Positions 11,393 to 21,060 of a stretch of 64,000 bases of DNA are shown here, in pieces. Made by a program: the position numbers and the translations under genes. The DNA is from Paragyromitra xinjiangensis (taxonomy: Eukaryota > Ascomycota > Pezizomycetes > Pezizales > Discinaceae): contig JBCAMK010000004.1 of the NCBI GenBank assembly GCA_038503065.1, positions 2,245,001 through 2,309,000 on the forward strand, given 5' to 3'. The notes beneath the pieces are model-generated. The model was not told the DNA's origin, made no database searches, and saw only the letters and a list, made by a program, of their open reading frames with translations. Position 1 is the stretch's first letter, and every line of letters begins with the position of its first letter.

Positions 11393-11605
11393 ATGGCCGC
11401 TCTCGCTGAACCCCAAAAAAAAACACTTGAATTAGGCCAACTTTTTTTAGCGTTCGATGCATTAAAAAAGGGCTTGCGGGACTGGTCGGTATGCGAAATT
11501 TTGTTATTGTACGGGGTCGAAAAAACCGGAAATCCAACATGGCAACCAATATGCCACACCCTCCTGTCCGCATTACCCCCACAAAAATCACACCAACACT
11601 CATGA
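11393..11605 (+). CDS. Small hypothetical ORF (70 aa)
   Basis: ATG in good context (AAAATGGCC) and a compact frame with a non-random look: FLAFDALKKGLRDWSVCEI and KTGNPTWQP. The window also has overlapping open frames here on the opposite strand, so coding is not certain. It sits about 120 bp left of a dispersed repeat and could be a remnant of a mobile element rather than a host gene. No family was recognised. Confidence 0.3.
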   Translation: MAALAEPQKKTLELGQLFLAFDALKKGLRDWSVCEILLLYGVEKTGNPTWQPICHTLLSALPPQKSHQHS

Positions 11606-11726
11606 AAAAGCGATATATATAAACTGTTCCCTGCAAAGAACCTCACTATGTAGTGGTATGGTGAATTTGTTATTGCGGGCATTTTGTACATGTTATTTCG
11701 TTAACCTCACTATACATTATTTGGCC

Positions 11727-11782
11727 ATAATTGTAGATAAAATACAATAATTATGGAAAAATAGGCTGGGAATGAGACAGAC
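11727..11782 (+). repeat. Dispersed palindromic repeat, copy 1
   Basis: Begins CCATAATTGT and continues through ATTATGGAAAAATAGGCTGG to GAGACAG. Nearly the same sequence is at 55089-55144. The first half is an imperfect inverted repeat (CCATAATTGT/ACAATAATTATGG) able to form a hairpin. Confidence 0.7.
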
Positions 11783-12425
11783 TATACATCATATTCCAGT
11801 ATTACCAACCAAATTTGGTAACTAGTTGAAAATTTATTGGAGATGCACTTCCCCAAGTTATACTTTACTGTTCTAATGATTGGTATTAAAAAGAATATGG
11901 AAGAGTTATTAAAAGAATTTCAAATCCGGGATTTTTGTGGCATTGGTAGAATATATGGTAAAAACAGTCTTAGAGTTCCCTGTTCTAGAATAAGTATATG
12001 TAAGGCATGGACATATACTAAAGATTTATTTCATAAAATTTATCTTAGCTACCTAGCTCGATTTGTGGTTGTGGTGGAGAGCTTAAGGTAGGGGGATGCA
12101 GTCGTAACGGCAAATTCCGGTTATTTTTGGCCCCGTACAATACATACCCTAACCCATTTCCGGGTAAGTCTCGCAGTGCCAATGATCCTGTGCAACTTCA
12201 ACAACTCATACCAATATCGCCATAAACCTCCGCCTTGCAAGTACATTAGTAATTTAATTGGACCTATTATATTCTATGAAGCTAAGCAGCAGCTCTCTTG
12301 TCATATAGTTTCCCTAGGGGTTTGGGTAACTCTTACCCAAACTAAATAGTTATTTCTCTATCTCAGTTTCCCTCAACAGTCCCCCAGACCAACTATCACT
12401 AAAACCCAATCCCACTTCCACCGCC

Positions 12426-13406
12426 ATGCCACCCCAAGACGAGCCCGCAACCCCCCTCCGCATCGGCGCTGGAAGCTTCGCCACAATCTACGTAGTCCGC
12501 GGGGGGCCCCTCGCCTTTAAAGTGGTTCACGACCCCACCCAAGCATCCGCCCTCCAATCCGAATTCACCGCCCACCAAAAACTCCACAACCTCCACAACA
12601 CCTCCTTCTTCCAAATCCCAAAACCTCACTCATACTACAACCCCTAAACCAACACCTTTCTCCAAACTCCTCCTCCCTCACCCCATCCTGTCATCGTCAA
12701 ACTAACCCACTAATCACCCCTAGCATATATCATGCACTCCATACCCCAAACCCTGCATACGCCATGGACCGTATCCACACCCTCCCATACGGGGTCAGCT
12801 CCTCGCTCTCAACTCGGTATATACCGAAGGAACTAGCAACAGATCCAAACCTACGACTCTGCAGACTCTACCTCGGAAAAACCATCACCCCCTCTCGTTT
12901 CGTCAATACTAATAACTTCCCACTCGACATCACGCGGTACAACATCCTTCGTGATGACCACGCTGATCTGGCACTCCCGTTTGCGATAGAAGTAGCGTTT
13001 CATATGGGGGGCATGCTAGCGAGGATCCATCGGACGGGGTATGATGCACGGGATGTGGAATTTGTGGTTGGGGGAGATGGGAGGACGGGGGACGTGGGTT
13101 TTTGGGTTATTGATTTTAATTAGGTTGGTTTTTTCTATCTGGCTGTGGTGGGTAGGGCTGATGGGGTAGATGAGGGAGTGGGAGAGGACGGTAGATGGTG
13201 CGGAGGTGCTTGTTGATGCGTTTTTTGCGAATGATCCGTATTATCCAAGACCGAGGGTGGGGGGGATTCTGTATAAGGCGTTTAAAATGGGGTATCTGGA
13301 GGGTTGTAGGGCTGTGGATGGGGATGTGGTGGTTGGGGAGGCGTTTTTGCAGGCGATTGAGGAGAGGCAGCGTGTGAGGGATCGGAGAGTGGAGGTGAAG
13401 TCTTGA
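12426..13406 (+). pseudogene. DUF3669 (kinase-like) protein gene, disrupted
   Basis: Fragments in order: 12426-12647 (start, GAGSFATIYVV glycine loop, LAFKVVHD), about 12720-13120 (AYAMDRI, DITRYNIL, FWVIDFN) and 13170-13406 (VDAFFANDPYYPRPR..GYLEGCR). These are the hallmarks of the fungal DUF3669 family, a kinase-like fold of unknown role. Two breaks are visible. At 12645 the frame ends in TAA and resumes one frame over; no GT donor exists between 12525 and 12689, so an intron is unlikely and a one-base loss in the CCCC run would explain it. At 13121 the expected CAG before a good GT..AG intron (13124-13169) is TAG. Likely a recent pseudogene; a sequencing error could explain the first break only. 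Confidence 0.75.
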
Positions 13407-13673
13407 GGGGGTGGGGTTTTAATTATATGCTGGGTTTATTTATTTTGTGAGATATGTAAGGGTTAGCGGAAATGATATATTACATCTAATCGAACGCTAT
13501 TGAGGGGGACTTGTAGCAGATACCACCCGAGAGTAGGCTTCAAGTCTCCCGTATGTCAATGATTGACAGCAGGATACAAACACAGCATTTATAAAACAAC
13601 AACTTTTAACCTCACCCCATCCACAAACAGATATTATAATACAAAAACAACCACCCCTATTTTACAACCACTC

Positions 13674-16532
13674 CTACACCACCATAACAATATCCCTACT
13701 CTCCCCCAGCACCCCATCATCCGCAAACACCTCCTCCATCTCCCTAAGCGTATACTCCACCAAATAACTCTCCTCCACCAGTTCCTCCACCCTCCTATAA
13801 TGTCTCTCCGTATAACTCTTCAACGCATCCCACACCTGCGCAGCCCCCTTAACTGCCATCAGTCTCTGCGGACTATAGCTCTTCACCAGTGCATACAGCA
13901 ACCTCTGCGCAACCGCCGCATTCCTCGCATTCGTATTCCAATCCCGAATACGACATAGTAGCGTGTACAGCTGTTCATCCCCTAGAGTAGCAAGGACTTC
14001 ATCCACTGCCACAAGACCAGAGAGAGATTCCGCCTCTGGGGAGGAAGTGGTGATGACGGCGGTAAAGAGTGTTAGTAGTCGTCCAGGGTGGTTAAGGCCT
14101 AGCGCGAGGGTGATGGCGGAACGGTAGTCGGAGTTGTGGATATAGTTCTGGAGCTTCTGCTCTTGTTCTATAAGTTCTGATTCGAGTTTTGAGGCTTCGA
14201 GGCGGGTGGTTTCGGAGATGTCCTCCCAGAAGGTTACGACGGAGTCGCCGCCGCCGGAGACGAGGATGTGGTCGTCTTTGCGGACGGTTAGGGCCCAGAC
14301 CTAGGGTGGTTAGTAGGAGGATAGTAGAGTGGGTGGGGGTGCTTACTTTGTCTTCGTGGTTGTCGAGAGTAGTGTTGCATTCTCCGCCTTTTACGTCCCA
14401 GACTTTCACTAATCCGTCTCCGCCGGAACTTCCAACTTGTAGTCCACCACTCAGCCATACGGTTTTCAAGACGCTATTAGTATGCCCTTCAAAGGTCTTC
14501 AAACAGCTATAATCCGTCAAACTCCACAGTTTAACAGTCTTATCGCCACTCCCCGTAACCACCATTCTACCCCCCTTCGTCCCCTCCACCCCACCCACAA
14601 CCGCAGCAGTAATCGTCGCAGGTGCAAACCTAACGGACCAAACACCCCTTCTATGTCCACGAAGAACCCCCAGCACCTCCCCCTCCTCCACCGACCAAAT
14701 CTTCACCGTCCTATCCTGCGACGCAGACGCAAAAAGCTCATCATCAGGAGACACATCAATCGCATTAATATCCTTATCATGCGCCTTGCGCGTATACACC
14801 GCTCTCGGTTTCTTCCCCGGCGCCGGCACCTCCCACTTCTTAATCGTCCTATCCTGACTCCCGGTGATCAGGAACTTCGGCGGGGCATAACTTTTCGCCG
14901 CGGCAGACTCGGGTTGTGGGGAGACTCGTGATACGGAGATCGCACCGATACTCTCAGCGTGTCCGGTGAAACGGGCGTAGCAGGTGAACTCGTTGTTTTC
15001 TCCGTCAATCTTCCATAGTCTTGCTTCGTTGTCTTTTCCGCCTGTAGCGAGCCAGGTTCCGGACCAGTCGCGGTCTAGACAGATTACGATGTCGCCGTGG
15101 CCGCGGAGGATGCCGACGTCACCGAAGCCGTTTTGGATGTTGATTATGCGGACGTCTTCGGAGTTGGTGGCGAGGGCGAGGAGGGTGTCGGTTGGGGTGA
15201 GGTATTGGAGGTCGATGATTTCGTCGTGGTGCCCGGAGAGGCGGCGGAGGATTGGGAGGGTGGTAGTGGTAGGGGGGAGGGTGAGGGAGGAGAGGAGGAG
15301 GGTTTGGTCGTTGTGGATTGTGAGGAGGGTGGGGAGGGATTTGTGGTATCTGCAGGTGTGGTTAGAGGTGTTTATATTGGGGTTCTTGGTGAGATACTAA
15401 CATGATATCAACTATCCCTTCTGCTTCTCGTTCTTCGTCTTCTTCTGGTTCGTCTTCATCGCCACTTCGTGTGATTTCTTTTCCTGCTGTTAAATCCCAC
15501 AGTCTTATTTTGTTTCTCCTCCCACCCATATAAATAATCTGACCTCCAAAACTGCTTTCCCCCCCTTCAACTCTCAAAGCCCCTGGCGCCAAAAACCCCA
15601 CCATCTCCAACTCTTCCAAAACCGGTATCGTACCCTTCAACTTCCAGCTCTTGGTATCCCACAAACAAACCACCTTATCCCTACTCCCACTCACCAGCGT
15701 CCCTCCATCCGCCGACCAATCAAGTCCTCTAACAACACTAACATGCGAGTCTAGCACTGCAACACACTCGCTCTTAACCAAGTCCCACACCCGAATCTTC
15801 GTATCATCAGCGCCAGTCGCAAGCGCCCACCCTAGCTCCGCTTCACCCCGTTTCCCCTTCTTCTTCCCAGCCTTCTTCGTCGCAACCTCAGTCGGTAATA
15901 CGGCCGTTGAAGCATCCTTCGGAGCGTAGAACTTCAATGCAGAAATTATACCCCCGTGGCCTCGGAAATTGTGCGTTACGAAACCACCCTTGATATCCCA
16001 TACTTTGACTAGTCCGTCTGCGCCCCCGGTTGCTAGTAGGGTTCCGGTGGGATCTGTATCTGCGACAATGACAGGGGCGGTGTGCGCTTTCTGCGAACGG
16101 AGGAGGGTTGGTGTTACGGTTGGTGGGGTAGTGGCTGTATCAATTGAGAGAGAGAATATACGCATTGTATACGAGCGAGAGCATATTATCAAATACGAGG
16201 CGTCAGGTGTAACTAAAACAAAGTCAGTTAACTTAGCCACCACTCTAGACTAATCCATACATACGAGCCAGCGTCGTAACTTGCTCCATATCCTATACCA
16301 CCAATTAGCTTCTCCTTCTAACTCCAATGCCAGTTTCGGCGCGCATACTCACACCCTCGATCCTCGCTAGCTCGTCACCTGTCTCGAAATCTGTAATGAG
16401 GACATCTTCGTTCAATGTTGTGACGAGTAGTTTGCCGGTTTGGTCGAGTGCGACTTTACCGCCGGTGTAGAACGGTTGGATTACTTTTGTAGGTTTGAAA
16501 TTGGTTTTTAGAGAGGTTTGAGAGGGCGCCAT
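13674..16532 (-). CDS. UTP13: U3 snoRNP component UTP13 (WD40, TBL3-like)
   Basis: Nucleolar UtpB-complex subunit needed for 18S rRNA processing. Five exons: 16353-16532, 16265-16292, 15402-16212, 14347-15349 and 13674-14300; 2649 nt, 882 aa, all phases consistent. Two seven-bladed WD40 propellers span most of the protein, with blades such as GGADGLVKVWD, TGADDTKIRVWD, SGSRDKVVCLWD, TGSQDRTIKKWE and SGGGDSVVTFWE. The C-terminal Utp13 domain (LGDEQLYTLLCRIRDWNTN..) ends at the stop. Exon 2 is only 28 nt and is needed to give EGDMEQVTTLALTPD. The start MAPSQTSLKTNFKP is the only upstream ATG in frame. Convergent with the broken DUF3669 gene. Confidence 0.94.
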
Positions 16533-17153
16533 GATTGTGGGTTGGCACTGGAGGAAGGTGGGTTTTTTGTCTAGAAAATTTTGGAGACTTTTTTGGTGAT
16601 TAGTGAGGTAAGTAAATGTTGAAGGCCGGGTAAGTTGGATAAGAGGTCATGTGATCGTGGTTACTAATATTTACTTCACGAAAGCTCACTCGGTTTCTAG
16701 AACCATAGTAATAAAGAGAAACTTAGACAATGAAAAATACACTTTTAGACAGCACTTCGAATTTCTTTGCCTTCAATACGCCTTAGGCTGAATTTTGGGG
16801 CCATTCTCTGGGAAAGATAATACTGCGGTTCTAGAAATACCTTATTAATGTTGGAGAAAACAGTTACGTGTGCCTACAAAAGGATTACCAGGCCTTTAAT
16901 GGGACAACCGCAAGTGAAAAAAACACAGCCTGGGGCAAACATGATTGACCTTAAGGCTATGCGCGCGCACACTAGAGAGCTACCATTTCTTTGTTCAAAA
17001 CCCTAGCTTGTCTGCTACTACCTAAACTTACATACATGGTGTGGTCACGGCATCTAAACTCGCACAAGGAAATATCACTATAACTACAGAGGGATTAGGA
17101 CGTCTGCAAGAAATAAACCCCTCAAGAGAGGGGGGTGATATGCACGCATCGCC
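16533..17153. other. Intergenic, divergent promoter region
   Basis: Lies between the divergently oriented UTP13 and BTB genes. No gene, RNA or repeat was recognised. Confidence 0.55.
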
Positions 17154-18064
17154 ATGGTGGAATTCAGATATGAGAGCTGGTATATGTCTATCTCTATAAA
17201 CCTTAAAACCTGAAGCGCTTTAGATGCTATAACTAACCCTTGCAATAGCCTTGCTCCCGCACGGAAACGCCAAAAACTCAAGCCTAAGGGCAAGCCTAAG
17301 GGCAAGCCTAAGGGCAAACCTAAGGGCAAACCTAACCTACGTGTCACCCCTCTATCTACTCCCAAAAAGGGAACCGCCACCACGATAGCTTTAGATATTC
17401 CAAGGTTCGGTTTCTGTCTATAAGACCAAAATAAGTACAAACCCGTCTTGATCTGACTCCTACCAATGTGTTAAATAGACGTCTCGTAACTCCTATGGTA
17501 GCCCTCATCGTCGGAGAGGAAGGCCAAAAATATTACGCCCACGAAGGCACCCTTTGCGGTCTCAAATATTTCCAAGATATCCTTGAGGGACCTCTTCAAG
17601 CAGTTCCCGAAAAGATCGTCAACATGCCCGAGGACCCCAAAGAGGCGGTTTTGGCTCTCGTTGAATACTTGTACACCGGCAAATATCATTTCCAAACTAG
17701 TCTCGAAAAAAAGAACCAAGAAACACAGCCCCAAGATGCACCAACCAACATCATTCAAATGAAATTCCACGCCGAAGTACACAAAATCGCAAAAAAGTAC
17801 CAGTGCCAGGATTTACTAGTAGCTAGTCATGCTTCGGTGGTGAGTATCATGAAAGAATCTCAGTACGATACCGATATTAACAGATTGCGGTTGTGGAAAA
17901 TTGTCTATTCTGTCCCCGTGATGTCTATTGCCGATAACCGGGATTTTAATACGGTGGAAGAGTGGATTAGAAAATTACTCAAAGAGAATCGTGATGAGCT
18001 ACGCGATTTCTTTCAAGAGTATCCCGAGTTTGCGTGTGAGATTCTGGATATTCTTGCCAGTTAA
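17154..18064 (+). CDS. BTB/POZ-domain protein with a basic KPKG-repeat N-terminus
   Basis: Three exons are inferred: 17154-17179, 17249-17404 and 17479-18064 (768 nt, 255 aa). The ATG is in strong context (GCCATGG). Intron 1 has a perfect ATAACTAAC branch and AATAG acceptor. Residues about 10-65 are basic, with four to five KPKG units. The BTB domain begins at TPMVALIVGEEGQKYYAHEG and runs to about residue 190 (EYLYTGKYHF). The C-terminal part is helical. The second BTB gene (35152) has an intron at the same place and phase, before xTPMV, which supports the upstream exons. If these are wrong, the protein starts at ATG 17495 (189 aa). Likely a protein-interaction adaptor; partner unknown. Confidence 0.7.
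17275..17333 (+). repeat. 12-bp minisatellite encoding KPKG units
   Basis: About five copies of a 12-bp unit (AAGCCTAAGGGC and A variants). In the + frame of the BTB gene each unit encodes Lys-Pro-Lys-Gly, so it is probably coding. Confidence 0.75.
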
Positions 18065-18712
18065 TGTGAGTTTGGGGTTTCAATAAACCCCTAGAATTAA
18101 CCCTAGAAGTCAGAAGTGGTAATGGATTGAGAGCTGATGAGTGAGCCGCTTGTATAGCTGAGGACGACTATGACCTCTAGCGTCATCTCCTTCTCCACCA
18201 CAACACTTAGATTGATTTTCTCCCTATATAACGCATCGTTTGGTTCTGTTCTAATACTTCATAGAACCTAATTATTTTTATCTTTTATGGTCGTGGAGTA
18301 GATGATTTTTGAAAATCTGGGGTTTTGGTGGGAGAGTCAACGAATGTCCCGGCCCCTCCAGATATAAGCGCCCCCAATTGTATATTGTAGTTGGTCTAAA
18401 CTGCTAGCAATAAAATCAATAAAGTTGAGCTAACTTGGCAAACTTTCCTGTCTCATGCAATGAGAATGTATGCTTTAGTGGCTATAAACTGTTGGCATGA
18501 GCTGTTCTCAATACTACTTAACCTAAATTCGAGAGTGATAATCATAACTGAAGGTCAATGCTACAATGTGCAACCAAGTACCACTTCCAAAAATGATATA
18601 TATTTTCCCGCCGTTTTAAGCTACTATAAACCACCTAACTAGCTATTCCTACCCTCTTGTTTTCCGCTTCCACCCCCAAGCTCCTCTTAGTAAAGGCCTA
18701 TCACCATCACAA
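18065..18712. other. Intergenic, no gene seen
   Basis: 3' flanks of the BTB gene and of the GH51 gene (convergent). Mixed AT-rich sequence, no features recognised. Confidence 0.6.
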
Positions 18713-21060
18713 CTATTTAACAGCAACAACAACAACCGACCACGCCGGCAGCGTAAGCGTAAAAGTCCCACTACTCCCCGTAATCGCAGTCGTCACAGGC
18801 ACAACCAAAGGTCTCTTCGGCAAATTAATCGAATCCGAGCTAGGTCCCGTCAAAGTGGTTACAGTCCCCGAAGTAGCACCAGGAATCTTCACAGTCGTAG
18901 AGACAGCGGTTTCACCGTAGTTGGCTAGTTTAACGTAGTAGATGCCAGTGCTAGCGTTTTTGGATGCGACCCAGTAGGCTAAGGATGTTAGTACTAGTTC
19001 CGTGTTACGTTAGGAGGGGACTTACCGGGGCCGAAGCCGGTGTCTGATGTGACCGGGAGGATTGTGGTTCCACGGTTGACTGAGAACAGCTTTTGGGTGG
19101 GGTTAGTTGTTGTATTATGTGTGTGGAGGGGGGGGCTCACCTGTTGCACGTAGTAACTAGGCGAAAGGGTCAAGAAACTAGGGTCAGACGTGTATCCAAT
19201 AAGATCCGGCTATCATAAATCGCAATAATTAGCCCATGCAACTCAAAAGAACTTCAGATCACATACACTCCACTGCGTAGAATTAAAATGCTCAAGAAGC
19301 GGCGCATACGCGGCCATCTTAACCACATCACTATTCCTCTCAATCCCAATCATAAACACAGCCTCCGAAACCGCACCAATCAACGTAGCCCACCAATTAG
19401 TAATTCCCGCGTTCGACCTAGTACAAGCATACTCGCCAACAAAGATCGGATAATTCCTATCAACGTTATCATAAGTGCTGAAGAGCGAAACAAATTGGTT
19501 AGGTTCGAGGTAGTAATGGATATCCAGCCAGATCCCAGCAGGCTTAGGGCTTGGTAGACCCTGGTCGGTACTAGCGATGACGATGATGTCTGGGTATTTA
19601 GCCTTGATAGCGTCATGGAAGGCGGTGAACCTAGCAGCGTAGCTGGGGAGACCGGTAGAGATGAAGTCTTCGTTTCCGATTTCGACGTGTCCGAGCGCAA
19701 AGGGGGCGGGGTGGCCGTGGCTTGCTCGAAGGGCGCCGTAGGTTGTGGTTGTAGCACCACTGACGTACTGAGGAGATTTTTAGTTTTAGTAGTGAAAGTG
19801 GGGGATTGTGTCGTACCTCGATCTCGTTCAATACGTCCTCGATGTATGGCAGGAGAGCAGTGCCGGTAACAACACTGCCTCCGAGATTCAATCCTGCCCA
19901 AACTCCTAATACCGGGATCAATTTCATGTCCTCGCACCAAATCAAATACTCCAGGAGGCCAAGCGCATCGGTATTAGGGTAGCCCCAGTCGCCTAGAATA
20001 TCGGGTTAATAAATACTCGAGATCTATGGCGGTGGAGTTGTCTATTATTTACCTTGACGGCCGGGACGAGTCTCGACGGGACCGATAGTTTCATTCCACT
20101 TCCATCTGTTTGCTGTGCTTGAGCCCTCCCTATCATATTGTTAGTTAATGAATTAGGGATATTTTCGGTCGGGATCATACAAATTATTTCCACCTATTTT
20201 TCACACAGGTAAGCTTCGATATCACCAAAGCGGGTATATGGGGCATAAAACTAACCGGGAAACCTCAAAAACGACCCTTTAACGTTCTCCAGCGCACCCG
20301 CAATATCCGGCTTAAGACCATTATACCTAACCAACCTTTAGCCAACTTCCCACATCAACATCACAGCATTCAGTCCATACCTTTGATGATACGTAACCGG
20401 GAAAAGCTGAAACAAGTTAAAATAAATAGACCCCCCAGCAACCTTAGCCGCATCAAACGTGACCTCAAAAATATTATCACCATCCGGCGCCGCATTAGCA
20501 GTAAAAGTCGTTTCATAGTAAGTCCACTTAGTAGCAACACTCGCAATCGTAACAGCCTTGGTACCAAAAACCGTACCATCAACAGCAGAAACAAGTTTAA
20601 CCGTGACAGCACCACTATAAGCTCCTTCAACCCAGAAGTAACATGCGTATGTATCTTTTTTAACTGGAATACCCCAGTACCCGTCGTTCGAGAACCCAAC
20701 CTGCCCCGTAGTGCCAGAAGGGACGTCGACACGGAGTACTTTCGGGAGGGCGGTGGTGAGCGGGTGGGCAGTGTCGACTGCTAAGGTGACGGCTCCGACG
20801 GCGTTCCAAGCTGTGAGACCTGGGGAATTGCCTTGGAAACCGTTGTTGCGGAGGAGTTGGCCGTGGATGCCTCCGTCACCGGAGTGGTTGATGTCCTAGC
20901 TTGGTTAACTTCAATGTTTAGTATTGTGAGATCTAGGACGTACCTCGAACATGAAGCCGTAGAGAATTGGACTGGAGGCATTCCCGCCGGTGGTGGAAAC
21001 AGTAAGACCTAAGCTGCTGACGAGACTTGGTAGGGCTGCAATTCCGACTAGGAATTGCAT
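18713..21060 (-). CDS. Secreted alpha-L-arabinofuranosidase, GH51
   Basis: Removes arabinose side chains from arabinoxylan or pectin outside the cell. Ten exons: 20944-21060, 20381-20895, 20256-20326, 20181-20193, 20053-20129, 19817-19992, 19267-19767, 19141-19209, 19026-19089 and 18713-18978; 1869 nt, 622 aa, phases consistent. A signal peptide (MQFLVGIAALPSLVSSLG) is followed by an N-terminal beta-sandwich (FEDINHSGDGG..). The (beta/alpha)8 catalytic domain has RFPGGNNLEG, IGPVETRPGRQGDWGY and EYLIWCEDM. Acid/base Glu is about residue 356 (EIGNED) and nucleophile Glu about 435 (FVGEY). A C-terminal beta domain ends the protein. Exon 4 is 13 nt and encodes GGNNL. The exon 3 acceptor could be nine bases upstream. 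Catalytic residues are present, so it is likely active. Confidence 0.93.
20181..20193 (-). other. 13-nt microexon of the GH51 gene
   Basis: Flanked by AATAG and GTATGA splice sites. It is needed both for frame and to rebuild the invariant RFPGGNNLEG segment of GH51 proteins; skipping it shifts the frame. Confidence 0.75.

Larger units (their letters stand above)
11018..12425. other. Intergenic, AT-rich, with a dispersed repeat
   Basis: No multi-exon gene was found. The left part holds a small open frame (11393-11605) and the right part is AT-rich and relic-like. A 56-bp palindromic dispersed repeat lies at 11727-11782 and recurs at 55089-55144. Confidence 0.5.

Noticed and set aside
12645..12720. 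An intron as explanation of the first break in the DUF3669 gene
   Set aside because: There is no GT from 12525 to 12689, and the only later GT-AG pair (34 nt) does not join the two frames.
15097..15405. Gly/Glu-rich plus-strand frames over UTP13
   Set aside because: Antisense shadows of WD40 codons.
17084..17440. Minus-strand frame with repeated LGLP units
   Set aside because: Reverse reading of the KPKG minisatellite, which splices in frame to the BTB domain on the plus strand.
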